From Bhargavaea cecembensis DSE10 (GTDB taxonomy: Bacteria > Bacillota > Bacilli > Bacillales_A > Planococcaceae): a DNA stretch of 64,000 nucleotides. The notes below the pieces were generated by a model. The model was not told where the DNA came from. It made no database searches and was given only the letters and a program-made list of their open reading frames with translations. The translations under genes were made by a program, and so were the position numbers. The DNA is taken from positions 1 through 64,000 of the forward strand of contig NZ_AOFT01000015.1 in NCBI RefSeq assembly GCF_000348905.1, in the 5' to 3' direction. Positions 25,131 through 33,336 of this stretch are shown here, one piece after another (positions within the stretch are counted from its first letter, which is position 1; every line of letters begins with the position of its first letter).

Positions 25131-26420
25131 TCATCGCTTGCCTTTCAGTTCCTGTTCGAACTCCCCGGGCGTCGTGACTCCGAGGGAATCAAGGGCATTG
25201 ATGCCTTCTACGCTTTCGGCATACGGATCGGCTCCGGCCTCATAAAGGAGAAGCGCGATGTCATAATACTCGAAATCAACCGCGGTGGTGAGGGGAGTGC
25301 CATGAATGTCGCTGGCATTCGGGTCGGCCCCCGCGTCAATGAGGATGGCGGCTGCCGAAGCATTGCCTGCATAGGCGGCATAGTGAAGCGCGGTCGTCCC
25401 TTCTTCGTCGGTATCTTCAAGATCCGCTCCGTCCTCGATCAGGCTCCTGAGCCGGTCATCATCGTACTCAGAGACGGCATCAGAAAGGGGGGGCAGATCG
25501 ACCTCTTCGTAAAACGCCTCCTGTTCGGAGAAAGCAGCCGGCATCAGATTGCCATAAACCAGGCCGCCACCGGCAAAGGTAACGATGATGCCGACATAGG
25601 CCGCTGCCGCTGCCGCAGCCAGGCCTGAGGCCCAGAGCGCAATCCGTCCGTTGTTCTGCCGGTAGTGGGGCGTGCCCTCGACCTGCATGAAATGGCCGAC
25701 CGCCTGTACACGTTTCGGCAAGTTCGGATGCGAAGATAGGATTTCGCTCAGCCAGACGGCCCCGTTTGATTCAGAATGGATCTGCTCAAGCCAGACGGTC
25801 TCGTGGACTTCCCGGTAGACGCCCTTGCCGGCACCGAGCAAAGTGAGTGCACGCTTGGCCGCCACGCCGTCACCGGTGACCAAGGCGGCTTCCCGGTCGC
25901 AGGAATACTCGCAGGACCGGCTGTACGCCTGGGATAGGAACGGGATAAAGCGCGCCGGCATGATGAGCAGGTTTTTCCAGATATGCCGCCGGCGGATATG
26001 GGCCAGCTCATGGGCAATGATGAAATCAAGTTCTTTCTCGCCCTGCTCGCGTGCCAGATCAAACACCTCGGAGTACAGGACGATCATATTCCTCCCGAAA
26101 AAACGTGTCGCAAAGGCGTTGAGCGCGCCTTCTGACTGCACAAGGAAGATGTCCGGCACGGTGCGGAGCCCCATCTTGGCGGACAGTTCCGCTGCCCGTC
26201 CATACACATCTGAAAACTGCCGTTCTGACAGGCGGACGCCGTTGCCCCGGACTGAACCGAGCATGATCGAATTTGTAAACAGGACGAACGCGAACACGAC
26301 CAGCGCGATGCCAATGCCGATGATGGACACCGCGGCGGCCAGGTAGATCAAAACGCTGACGATGACCGAGAGGATAAAGTAGACCGTTTCCCTCGGTGAA
26401 GTAACCATATTCAGATTCAT
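25131..26420 (-). CDS. M48 family zinc protease fused to C-terminal ankyrin repeats
   Basis: 429 residues from the ATG at 26420 (AGGGGAG 6 bp before). Two N-terminal membrane helices (about 13-50) lead to an HtpX/M48 protease domain with the zinc site HELAHIRRRH (137-146) and the third-ligand region CEYSCDREAA. Another membrane segment (about 261-285, ALWASGLAAAAAAAYVGI) is followed by about three ankyrin repeats (EEGTTALHYAAYAGNASAAA; DAGADPNASDIHGTPL; EAGADPYA). Plain HtpX ends before this, so the ankyrin part may select substrates or partners. The topology puts protease and ankyrin domains on opposite or the same side depending on whether the third segment spans the membrane. Confidence 0.88.
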   Translation of the reverse strand: MNLNMVTSPRETVYFILSVIVSVLIYLAAAVSIIGIGIALVVFAFVLFTNSIMLGSVRGNGVRLSERQFSDVYGRAAELSAKMGLRTVPDIFLVQSEGALNAFATRFFGRNMIVLYSEVFDLAREQGEKELDFIIAHELAHIRRRHIWKNLLIMPARFIPFLSQAYSRSCEYSCDREAALVTGDGVAAKRALTLLGAGKGVYREVHETVWLEQIHSESNGAVWLSEILSSHPNLPKRVQAVGHFMQVEGTPHYRQNNGRIALWASGLAAAAAAAYVGIIVTFAGGGLVYGNLMPAAFSEQEAFYEEVDLPPLSDAVSEYDDDRLRSLIEDGADLEDTDEEGTTALHYAAYAGNASAAAILIDAGADPNASDIHGTPLTTAVDFEYYDIALLLYEAGADPYAESVEGINALDSLGVTTPGEFEQELKGKR

Positions 26421-26545
26421 GTTGGCTCCCCTTTTGATTAATTGGCGAATGAGTCTTTTTCTTCCATTCTGCTTCATTAAATCTAGCTTTTGACAGTGGT
26501 CCCGTCAACAGGATCATCGAATTATGTCTAAAGTTGTAGAAAGTA

Positions 26546-26574
26546 TTGACTAAATGAAATCGCTTTCTTATGCT
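26546..26574 (+). promoter_or_regulatory. Sigma-A promoter of the ATP-grasp gene
   Basis: TTGACT (26546-26551), 17-bp spacer, TATGCT (26569-26574). Confidence 0.6.
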
Positions 26575-26636
26575 GGTGTGGAATATAGTGTGCCGGCAGG
26601 AAATAAAAGAGAATACCGGTGCGAGGGGAGCAGCAA

Positions 26637-27854
26637 ATGAGCAAAACCGAATCAACCATCCAATTTGTCCCTGTTGTCGTCGGAGGTAATCGCGGTGCAT
26701 ACAGCCTGGCGCGAGCGTTTTATGAAGCATACGGGGTTAAGACAAATGTGATCAGCCCAATGATCATCGGGCCCATAGAGAATTCCAAGATCCTGAAAAA
26801 CTATGTCCAGCCGGAAATTGATCGCCCTGACCGGTTTTTCGAAACCATCAGGCAGATCGACCGGGATTTTCCGGGGATCAAGAAAATCATCGTCGGTGCG
26901 GATGACCGCTATGCCGAAATGCTGGTCCGGCTTCAGGACCGGTTCCCTGAACAATGGGTCGTTCCGTACGTTTCAAAGGAAGTGTTCGGGCGGGCGACCA
27001 ACAAGGAAAGTTTTTATGAGGCCTGCGAAAAGGCCGGCGTGCCGTATCCGAAAACGCTGGTGATTACGGAGCTCGAGGAAAAGCTGCCCTTCGCTTTCCC
27101 GATCGTGATGAAACCGGCCGACTCACCGTCGTATCAGGCACTCCATTTTGCCGGGAAGGAAAAAGTCTTTTTTGTGAAATCCGAGGAAGAATACCGGAGG
27201 ATCTATCGTCTGATGCGGGAGGGCGGCTATAGCGAGCCGATCGTGCTGCAGGAGTATGTTCCCGGAGACGACCGGTCCCTTGCCGTGGTGACCGCCTATA
27301 CATCCCCGGAAGATCAGGAGGTCAAGCTGATCGTCTTCGGGCAGATCCTGTTGGAGGACCACACACCTTCCGGCATCGGCAACCACCTCGCCATCCTGAC
27401 AAGGCCGGAAGACAGCATCACGGAAGATGTGCGGAAACTAATTGCCGAAACCGGATTTACCGGATTCTCGAACTTTGATCTGAAGTACGATAAACGAACG
27501 GGCAGATATGTATTTTTCGAACTGAACGGACGGCTCGGTGTCAGCAACTACTACGTCACCGCTGCTGGCCACAATCCTGCAACCTATTACGTGGACGACC
27601 GCATCAGGAAGCTGAAGCTCGGCACAGTCGTAAACAAGGAGGAAGCGCTTTTTAATGTCGTGCCGAAAAGCCTCCTTCTGAAACAGATCAAGTCGGCTCA
27701 GCTCCGCACAAAGGTGAAGTCGCTGTACCGGGAGGACAGGGCGTTTCACCCGCTCGAGGCGGACTTCGAGACGAACGTGAAGCGCAAGGCGGTAGTCTGG
27801 GCATCCACTATCAACTATTACAGGAAGTTCAGGAAGCACCCGCCGAAAGTTTAA
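26637..27854 (+). CDS. ATP-grasp carboxylate-amine ligase (D-aspartate ligase-like)
   Basis: 405 residues; ATG after GAGGGGAG. The N-terminal pre-ATP-grasp domain (VVVGGNRGAYSLARAFYEAYG) precedes an ATP-grasp core with PIVMKPADSPSY (ATP-binding Lys), VLQEYVPGDDRS, and the metal/phosphate motif YVFFELNGRLG, where E-x-N supplies Mg2+ ligands. The closest named family I recognise is the D-aspartate ligase (Asl) group, which couples an amino acid to a carboxylate or to peptidoglycan side chains. The actual acceptor is unknown. Its neighbours give no pathway. Confidence 0.78.
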   Translation: MSKTESTIQFVPVVVGGNRGAYSLARAFYEAYGVKTNVISPMIIGPIENSKILKNYVQPEIDRPDRFFETIRQIDRDFPGIKKIIVGADDRYAEMLVRLQDRFPEQWVVPYVSKEVFGRATNKESFYEACEKAGVPYPKTLVITELEEKLPFAFPIVMKPADSPSYQALHFAGKEKVFFVKSEEEYRRIYRLMREGGYSEPIVLQEYVPGDDRSLAVVTAYTSPEDQEVKLIVFGQILLEDHTPSGIGNHLAILTRPEDSITEDVRKLIAETGFTGFSNFDLKYDKRTGRYVFFELNGRLGVSNYYVTAAGHNPATYYVDDRIRKLKLGTVVNKEEALFNVVPKSLLLKQIKSAQLRTKVKSLYREDRAFHPLEADFETNVKRKAVVWASTINYYRKFRKHPPKV

Positions 27855-27953
27855 GAGTCGCGTTGGTCTGACTGCCGGTCCTCAGCGGTTAAGCATCCAT
27901 CAGAAAAGGGTATGTCCTGGAAGACAAGTCTTTTCTGAACGGGGGCGCATAGA

Positions 27954-29018
27954 TTGAACAAGGTCTTTACCGCGATCTCATTTGTCGGCGTTCCGCTCGT
28001 TGTAGCGGGCTCCGCCCTCCACTGGACAAGTCTGGTCATGTTCATCCTGTGTTGTGTAAGCATCATTGGCCTGTCCGCAATCATGGGAAGGGCGACAGAA
28101 TCGCTGGCCATCGTATCCGGACCGCGGATCGGCGGTTTGCTGAATGCGACGTTCGGGAACGCAGTCGAGCTGATCATTTCCATCTTCTCTCTGAAGGCGG
28201 GGCTGGTCGGCATCGTCCTTGCTTCCCTGACCGGGTCCGTTATCGGGAACTTGCTTCTTGTACTTGGGCTGTCATTTTTCCTGGGCGGCCTCAAGCACAA
28301 GCGCCAGAACTTCAGTTTGCGGGATGCCCGCTATAATGCCGGACTCTTGATATTCGCCATCATTGTCGCGTTCGTCATCCCGGAGATCTTCTCCCAGGGC
28401 ATGGACGATCGCGGCACGATCAGCCTGAGCATCGGGATCTCGGTCATCATGATCCTGCTTTATCTGGCGGGGCTGTTCTTTAAGCTGGTTACACACCGCG
28501 GTTTTTTCACGGGTTCCGACAAGGAAAGCCATGGCAAACCGGAGGAAGAGGAAGAGGCGGAATGGTCGAAGGGCAAAGCCATCCTCATCCTTCTTCTGGC
28601 GACGGCCGCTGTGGCATTTGTCTCAGAGAACCTGGTCCATACATTTGAGGACATCGGAGAGCGCTTCGGATGGTCGGAGCTCTTTATCGGGGTCATCATC
28701 GTCGCCATCGTCGGAAATGCCGCTGAGCACGCCTCCGCCCTGATCCTGGCGGTCAAGGACAAGATGGACGTATCCGTCGAGATTGCCATCGGTTCAACGC
28801 TCCAGGTCGCCATGTTCGTTGCACCTGCCCTGGTCCTCATTTCCCTGATGATGCCGGTGCAGATGCCGCTTGTGTTTACAGTCGCGGAATTGGTTGCGAT
28901 GATCACAGCGGCACTGCTCACGGTCGTCATCACCCTTGATGGGGAGTCAAATTGGTTCGAAGGGCTGACCCTGCTTGCCGCCTATCTGATCATGGGCATC
29001 GGGTTCTTCTTCCTTTGA
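27954..29018 (+). CDS. yfkE: Calcium/proton antiporter of the CAX family
   Basis: 354 residues and 11 membrane helices, the same size as B. subtilis YfkE. The two CAX alpha-repeats carry GNAVELIISI (about 64-73) and GNAAEHASAL (about 253-262), whose Glu residues bind and exchange Ca2+ for H+. An acidic loop (KPEEEEEAEW, about 196-205) sits between the halves. The start is TTG with only a GGGGG-type RBS. It exports Ca2+ at the cytoplasmic membrane. Confidence 0.92.
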   Translation: MNKVFTAISFVGVPLVVAGSALHWTSLVMFILCCVSIIGLSAIMGRATESLAIVSGPRIGGLLNATFGNAVELIISIFSLKAGLVGIVLASLTGSVIGNLLLVLGLSFFLGGLKHKRQNFSLRDARYNAGLLIFAIIVAFVIPEIFSQGMDDRGTISLSIGISVIMILLYLAGLFFKLVTHRGFFTGSDKESHGKPEEEEEAEWSKGKAILILLLATAAVAFVSENLVHTFEDIGERFGWSELFIGVIIVAIVGNAAEHASALILAVKDKMDVSVEIAIGSTLQVAMFVAPALVLISLMMPVQMPLVFTVAELVAMITAALLTVVITLDGESNWFEGLTLLAAYLIMGIGFFFL

Positions 29019-29102
29019 CCGATGGAACAAATCCGGTTTCGTTTTCGTCCAATGAGGGAAAGATGAAGTCGGTATCATCATGAGCAAGGAGAAGAATGCA
29101 CC

Positions 29103-29258
29103 ATGAGAGAATTACATGAAGGTCCGATGGATGAAAAAAAGCAGTCCATCATCGATAAGCTGGTGGATGAAGGGATTTTCAAGATCGACGGCAAGCAACT
29201 GTATGAGCTGCCCATCTATACATTATTGAAGCAATACACCGAACTTCAGGAACAATAA
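29103..29258 (+). CDS. FbpA-like small protein (Fur-regulated basic protein family)
   Basis: 51 residues, too short for most ORF callers. The sequence KQSIIDKLVDEGIFKIDGK then LYELPIYTLLKQY matches the Fbp pattern (LIxxGIYK-x-x-x-QLYELxLxxL). RBS AAGGAGAAG about 8 bp before ATG. In B. subtilis FbpA/B/C work with the iron-sparing sRNA FsrA under Fur. No Fur box is recognisable upstream here, so the iron link is by homology only. Confidence 0.7.
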   Translation: MRELHEGPMDEKKQSIIDKLVDEGIFKIDGKQLYELPIYTLLKQYTELQEQ

Positions 29259-29263
29259 TCATT

Positions 29264-29293
29264 GCCGGACGGCCATCAGCCGGCCGGCTTTTT
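29264..29293 (+). terminator. Intrinsic terminator after the fbpA-like gene
   Basis: GCCGGACGGC pairs with GCCGGCCGGC (one mismatch) around ATCA, then TTTTT. Confidence 0.8.
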
Positions 29294-29311
29294 CTAATCG
29301 GAGGGATCAGG

Positions 29312-30772
29312 ATGCAGAACGAACGACTTGAACGCATCCGGGATGAATGGCTGGAAGAGGCAAGCATCCGGGAGATGCAGGAAAAGATGGAGAAAGGAGA
29401 CGTTACGGCAGAGGAGCTCACGGTCATGTACCTCTCGCGGATTTCGGAATACGGCCGCAATGTCAACGCTGTCCTTGAAGTGAATCCGGATGCGCTGCAG
29501 ATCGCAAGGCAGCTGGACTATGAGCGCCAGGTAAAGGGCGCACGGTCTCCGCTTCACGGCATTCCTGTCCTGCTCAAAGACAATATGGACACCGGTGACA
29601 AGATGCACACCAGCTGCGGATCGCTTGCCCTTGCCGATCACTACGCTGCGGAAGATGCCTTCCTCGTCAAAAAGCTTCGGGAAGCCGGAGCGGTCATTCT
29701 CGGCAAGACGAACATGACCGAGTGGGCCAACTTCATGTCCGACAAGATGACGAACGGCTACAGCTCAAGGGGCGGACAAGTCAAGAGCCCATACGGCCAG
29801 TTTGACTGCGGCGGCTCCAGTTCGGGGGCGGCTGTCGCGGTTGCGGCGAATCTGGCTGCGGCTTCGGTCGGGACAGAGACAACCGGGTCCATCATCGAGC
29901 CGGCCGTGCAGAACAGTCTTGTCGGGATCAAGCCGACCGTCGGCGCCATCAGCCGGGCCGGTGTCATCCCGCTGTCCGTCACGCAGGACATCCCCGGGCC
30001 GCTTGCCCGCGATGTGGAAAGTGCGCTGCTGATGTTCCGGGAGATGGTCGGCGAAGATCCGGCGGACCCGGTCACATCTCTTAGCGATGTGTGGGAAGGC
30101 AGGGACTGGGAAGCCTGCCTGGATCCGGATGCGCTGAATGGCGCGCGGATCGGCGTCGCACGCAACATCTTCGAAAACGAGGCCGACAGCCGGATCCAGG
30201 ACCTGTTTGACAGGAAGCTGGACGTGCTGAAGGCGTGCGGAGCGGAAATCATCGATGACATCGACCTCGGCGTCATGGAAAATGACCTTGGCTATGATGT
30301 GCTCATGCACGAGTTCAAGGCAGCCGTGAACGCCTACCTCGGCAAGACGCCTGCAAGCAATCCGATCCGGACCCTGTCTGACGTGATTGAGTTCAACAGC
30401 CAGCATCCGGAGGAAACGCTGAAATTCGGCCAGAATATGCTCGAGCAGTCGGACCGGACATCCGGCACGCTGACGGAGCGGGCCTATCTGGAGGCGCTGG
30501 AGCGCAACCGCCATCTGTCGTCCGAAGTGGCGCTGGAGCGGGCATTCCGGGAGCACGATATCAGTGCCCTCGTCTTCCCTCAGTCCCATGGCCTCAGCTT
30601 CGGTGCCGCAGCCGGCTATCCCGGGGTGGCGGTACCCGCGGGGAAGACGGAAGAAGGAGAACCGTTCGGCATCGCCTTCTACGGCAGGGCGTTCGCGGAG
30701 CCGCTCCTGATCGGGTTCGCCTGTGCATTTGAGCAGCGGGAAAAGGGGCGTGTCAAGCCGCCGAATGAGTGA
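29312..30772 (+). CDS. Amidase signature family protein
   Basis: 486 residues; ATG after GGAGGG. The amidase signature is complete: catalytic Lys in PVLLKDNMDTGD (about 86), cis-Ser in GGSSSGAAVAVAANL (about 166-180) and nucleophile Ser in GTETTGSI (about 187-194). It lacks GatA's usual partners nearby, so it is probably a free-standing amidase acting on small amides or peptide amides, not the GatCAB subunit. Monocistronic, with a terminator and array A downstream. Confidence 0.9.
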   Translation: MQNERLERIRDEWLEEASIREMQEKMEKGDVTAEELTVMYLSRISEYGRNVNAVLEVNPDALQIARQLDYERQVKGARSPLHGIPVLLKDNMDTGDKMHTSCGSLALADHYAAEDAFLVKKLREAGAVILGKTNMTEWANFMSDKMTNGYSSRGGQVKSPYGQFDCGGSSSGAAVAVAANLAAASVGTETTGSIIEPAVQNSLVGIKPTVGAISRAGVIPLSVTQDIPGPLARDVESALLMFREMVGEDPADPVTSLSDVWEGRDWEACLDPDALNGARIGVARNIFENEADSRIQDLFDRKLDVLKACGAEIIDDIDLGVMENDLGYDVLMHEFKAAVNAYLGKTPASNPIRTLSDVIEFNSQHPEETLKFGQNMLEQSDRTSGTLTERAYLEALERNRHLSSEVALERAFREHDISALVFPQSHGLSFGAAAGYPGVAVPAGKTEEGEPFGIAFYGRAFAEPLLIGFACAFEQREKGRVKPPNE

Positions 30773-30795
30773 CTGAGCATAAGAGAAATGTATGG

Positions 30796-30822
30796 GGGCT
30801 TCAGGATAGAAGTCCCTTTTTC
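30796..30822 (+). terminator. Intrinsic terminator after the amidase gene
   Basis: GGGGCTTC pairs with GAAGTCCC (one G-U) around AGGATA, then TTTTT. Confidence 0.75.
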
Positions 30823-30832
30823 TTGTTAAGTG

Positions 30833-30895
30833 AGACGTTGACATATCGGTGTGAGACGTTGACATCGTTCATTGAGACGTTGACATATACAACTG
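30833..30895. repeat. Phased intergenic array A (3 units, 21-bp period)
   Basis: GAGACGTTGACAT starts at 30833, 30854 and 30875. The 13-bp core is identical in all three, while the following 8 bp differ completely (atcggtgt, cgttcatt, atacaact). It starts 11 bp past the amidase terminator and ends 88 bp before the helicase start. The core recurs in array B. Confidence 0.9.
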
Positions 30896-30983
30896 CCATC
30901 GATACTACCGGGAGCAGCCGCCAAAAGACGGCGCGCACCCGCTGTGCTAAAATAAAGCCATCAAGGATTGAAACGGGGAATGG

Positions 30984-32210
30984 ATGATGAGTTGGATTGA
31001 ACGGCTGGAGCCGCAATTCCGGGAAAAGTGGACATTTGAAGAGGAGATGCCGATCCAGTCGAAGATGATTCCCGCGATGCTCGACGGACGGGACATCGTC
31101 GCGGAATCGCCGACCGGATCGGGCAAGACACTCGCCTATGTTATCCCGCTGCTGATGCTTGTCGACGGAACATCAAAGAAAACGGAGGCGCTTGTCATGG
31201 CGCCGTCCCAGGAGCTTTGCATGCAGATCGTCGAAGTGTTCCGGGAATGGACGGAAGGCACGGACGTCACGGTCACGCAGCTGATCGGCGGCGCGAACAA
31301 GCAGCGCCAGATCGAGAAGCTGAAAAAGAAGCCGACGATTGTCGTCGGGACGCCTGGGCGCGTCTGGGAACTGGCCAATGACCGGAAGCTGAAGATGCAC
31401 GACATCCGACACATCGTTCTGGACGAGGGCGACCAGCTTCTGGGGCGCGACCACCGGACCGATGTGAAATCACTGATCGGGGCCGCCGCATCCGACTGCC
31501 GGGTCGCGGTCGTCTCGGCTACGATCACCGATGAAATCCGGCTCGTTGCGGAGCGGTTCATGGATGATCCGCTCCAGCTGAAAGTGACTGCGGAAGAGCT
31601 GCCGAAGCAGGGAGAGGTCACCCATTCATTCATCAAGGTGGATGAACGCGACAAAACGGACCTGATCCGGAGGCTTTCCCATGTGGAAGGCTTGCGGGGA
31701 CTGGCTTTCATCAATAACACCGACCAGCTGCTCATGAAAGAGTCGAAGCTGAAATTCCAGGACGCGCCGGTTGCCGTCCTCCACTCCGGCATGAACAAGA
31801 TGGAGCGCAAACAGGCGCTTGACGGGTTCCGTGACGGCACGGTGCGCATCCTGATCGCGACCGATGTTGCGGCTCGCGGGCTCGACATCACCGGCCTGAC
31901 CCATGTGATTCATATCGACGTGCCGCGCACCGAAGAGCAGTACACACACCGTTCGGGCAGGACGGGGCGCGCGGGCGCAGACGGGGAAGTGCTGTCGTTC
32001 GTATCGTATCCGGACGAGAAGACGTACCGGAAGCTGACCCGTGCACTGCCGGGCAAACCGGTCCAGAAAGTCTGGCACAAGGGAAGCCTGATAGAAGGCT
32101 CATCCAAGACCGTGCAGGCTGCATCATCCGGGAAGCCCGCGGGCAATGCAGGGAAAGGCCAGCGTAACAGCAAGCAAAAAGAAGGGAACAAGGGCGGCAA
32201 ACGGCGATGA
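30984..32210 (+). CDS. DEAD-box RNA helicase, DEGD variant
   Basis: 408 residues. Motif I AESPTGSGKT (41-49), motif Ia region MAPSQEL, motif II DEGD (instead of DEAD), motif III SAT, then ATDVAARGLD and motif VI HRSGRTGRAG. The tail is short and Lys/Gly/Asn-rich (GKPAGNAGKGQRNSKQKEG), as in helicases that bind RNA non-specifically. Closest in size and style to B. subtilis YfmL, implicated in ribosome assembly and cold growth. The stop overlaps the ATG of the SGNH gene. The ATG is 5 bp after GGGGA. Confidence 0.9.
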   Translation: MMSWIERLEPQFREKWTFEEEMPIQSKMIPAMLDGRDIVAESPTGSGKTLAYVIPLLMLVDGTSKKTEALVMAPSQELCMQIVEVFREWTEGTDVTVTQLIGGANKQRQIEKLKKKPTIVVGTPGRVWELANDRKLKMHDIRHIVLDEGDQLLGRDHRTDVKSLIGAAASDCRVAVVSATITDEIRLVAERFMDDPLQLKVTAEELPKQGEVTHSFIKVDERDKTDLIRRLSHVEGLRGLAFINNTDQLLMKESKLKFQDAPVAVLHSGMNKMERKQALDGFRDGTVRILIATDVAARGLDITGLTHVIHIDVPRTEEQYTHRSGRTGRAGADGEVLSFVSYPDEKTYRKLTRALPGKPVQKVWHKGSLIEGSSKTVQAASSGKPAGNAGKGQRNSKQKEGNKGGKRR

Positions 32211-33157
32211 GGCTGTTCGTTCTCCTCGTCGGCGCGCTGTTGCTGCTTATCCCGCAGACAGGCCCCGTTAAGGCGGCCGCCCCTGCCGCCTATGTCGCGC
32301 TCGGCGATTCCCTGGCGGCCGGACAGACGCCTAACCGGGCGATTGACCTCGGCTATGCGGACATGATCGCGATGGAGCTGCGACGGCATGTGCCGATCGC
32401 CTTTTATTCGAAGGACCTCAGCTATCCGGGGCTCACGAGCGGCCAGGTGCTGGAGCGGGTGAGATCGGATGAAGCAAGGCCGGTTCTGGAACAGTCCACA
32501 CTGATTACGGTTTCCGCTGGCGCCAATGACCTGCTCGGGCTGGTGCGCTATAATCCGCGGGCCGGTACGCTCGCCTATGACCGGATCCCGGCCGATTATG
32601 CGCTGAACGGCGTCAGGAAGAATGTGGCGGCAATCCTGGATGAGCTGGCGGAGCGGGCACCACGGGCGACTGTCTATGTCATGGGTTATTATTTCCCCTA
32701 TCCCCATGCCCGCGAAGAGATGAAGCCGGGACTGCGGAAAGAGCTCGGCCGGCTGAATGCCATCCTGAAGCAGGAGGCTGAGGCCGCAGGCGCCGTCTTC
32801 GTACCGGTCGAAGAGGCATTTGCAGCCGAAGGCAGCCAGCTGCTCCCAAACCCGGCGGATGTCCATCCTTCATTGGAAGGCTACCGCCGGATGGCGAACG
32901 CCTTCTTTGAAAACTCCCCGTACGGGCTGACTGTCCAGCCGTGGGAAGTGCCGCCGCCGAACCCGGTTTCTTTCGAGGAAATGAACCGGCGGATGCAGGA
33001 GGCGGACGGACGGAGTGCCGATGCCGGCGATGAAACACCGACCCGAATCGCTGTCGATGAACAACTTCAGGGCATCCATGCCATTTACTTTAACCCCTCC
33101 GAATTGCCGGAGGGGGTTTTTTCATATGAGGCGCGAAACGTTGACGATCTTAGGTGA
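32207..33157 (+). CDS. Secreted SGNH/GDSL hydrolase
   Basis: 316 residues; the ATG overlaps the helicase stop (ATGA). A signal peptide (about 1-23, hydrophobic LLVGALLLLIP, cleavage near VKAAA) precedes an SGNH lipase/esterase domain: block I ALGDSLAAG with the nucleophile Ser, block II Gly in YPGLTSGQ, block III GANDL, block V DVHPSLEGY with Asp/His. The last 20 or so codons run through the intrinsic terminator (33093-33122) and end inside the first unit of array B, so the natural 3' end has probably been lost to a frameshift or stop mutation. Confidence 0.85.
   Translation: MRLFVLLVGALLLLIPQTGPVKAAAPAAYVALGDSLAAGQTPNRAIDLGYADMIAMELRRHVPIAFYSKDLSYPGLTSGQVLERVRSDEARPVLEQSTLITVSAGANDLLGLVRYNPRAGTLAYDRIPADYALNGVRKNVAAILDELAERAPRATVYVMGYYFPYPHAREEMKPGLRKELGRLNAILKQEAEAAGAVFVPVEEAFAAEGSQLLPNPADVHPSLEGYRRMANAFFENSPYGLTVQPWEVPPPNPVSFEEMNRRMQEADGRSADAGDETPTRIAVDEQLQGIHAIYFNPSELPEGVFSYEARNVDDLR
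33093..33122 (+). terminator. Intrinsic terminator inside the 3' end of the SGNH ORF
   Basis: AACCCCTCCG pairs with CGGAGGGGGTT around AATTGC, then TTTTTT. A TAA (33090-33092) in another frame lies immediately before it. Confidence 0.8.
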
Positions 33158-33239
33158 GACGTTGATTAAGTTTATTGAGACGTTGACAATCTTTGATGAA
33201 ACGTTGATTAACTTCATCTAAACGTTGACGATCTCAGAG
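33135..33239. repeat. Phased intergenic array B (5 units, 21-bp period)
   Basis: Units start at 33135, 33156, 33177, 33198 and 33219. Core RARACGTTGAY is kept in all (four start GARACG, the last TAAACG); the next bases alternate CGAT/TTAA/CAAT/TTAA/CGAT and the last 7 bp vary. It lies 12 bp past the SGNH terminator, between convergent SGNH and thiT genes, and carries the same core as array A on the other side of the helicase-SGNH pair. Confidence 0.9.
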
Positions 33240-33257
33240 CAGCGTCACAAACCCAAA

Positions 33258-33282
33258 ACCCCCGCCGATCCCGGCGGGGGGG
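33258..33282 (-). terminator. Intrinsic terminator after thiT
   Basis: CCCCCGCCGG-type stem with CCGGCGGGGG complement; on the minus strand it is followed by TTTTGGGTTTG. Confidence 0.75.
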
Positions 33283-33336
33283 CGTCTGTCCATCTGAATT
33301 CCGGTTTATTCCAGCCGCGGTGCGGGCAAGCTGGAC

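Noticed and set aside
27901-27945. Terminator between the ATP-grasp and CAX genes (CAGAAAAG / CTTTTCTG)
   Set aside because: The stem is short and AT-rich and no T-run follows, so I cannot support termination.
30833-30895. CRISPR array reading of the phased repeats
   Set aside because: Units are only 20-21 bp in total, with cores of 10-13 bp and spacers of 7-11 bp, far below CRISPR sizes, and no cas gene is in the window.
32207-32266. Lipoprotein signal for the SGNH hydrolase
   Set aside because: No Cys follows the hydrophobic core; the stretch ends in an Ala-x-Ala-type site, so it is a plain secretory signal.
33135-33239. DnaA-box cluster or iteron-type replication origin in array B
   Set aside because: The core GARACGTTGAY does not match TTATNCACA, there is no replication gene nearby, and other arrays have different cores.
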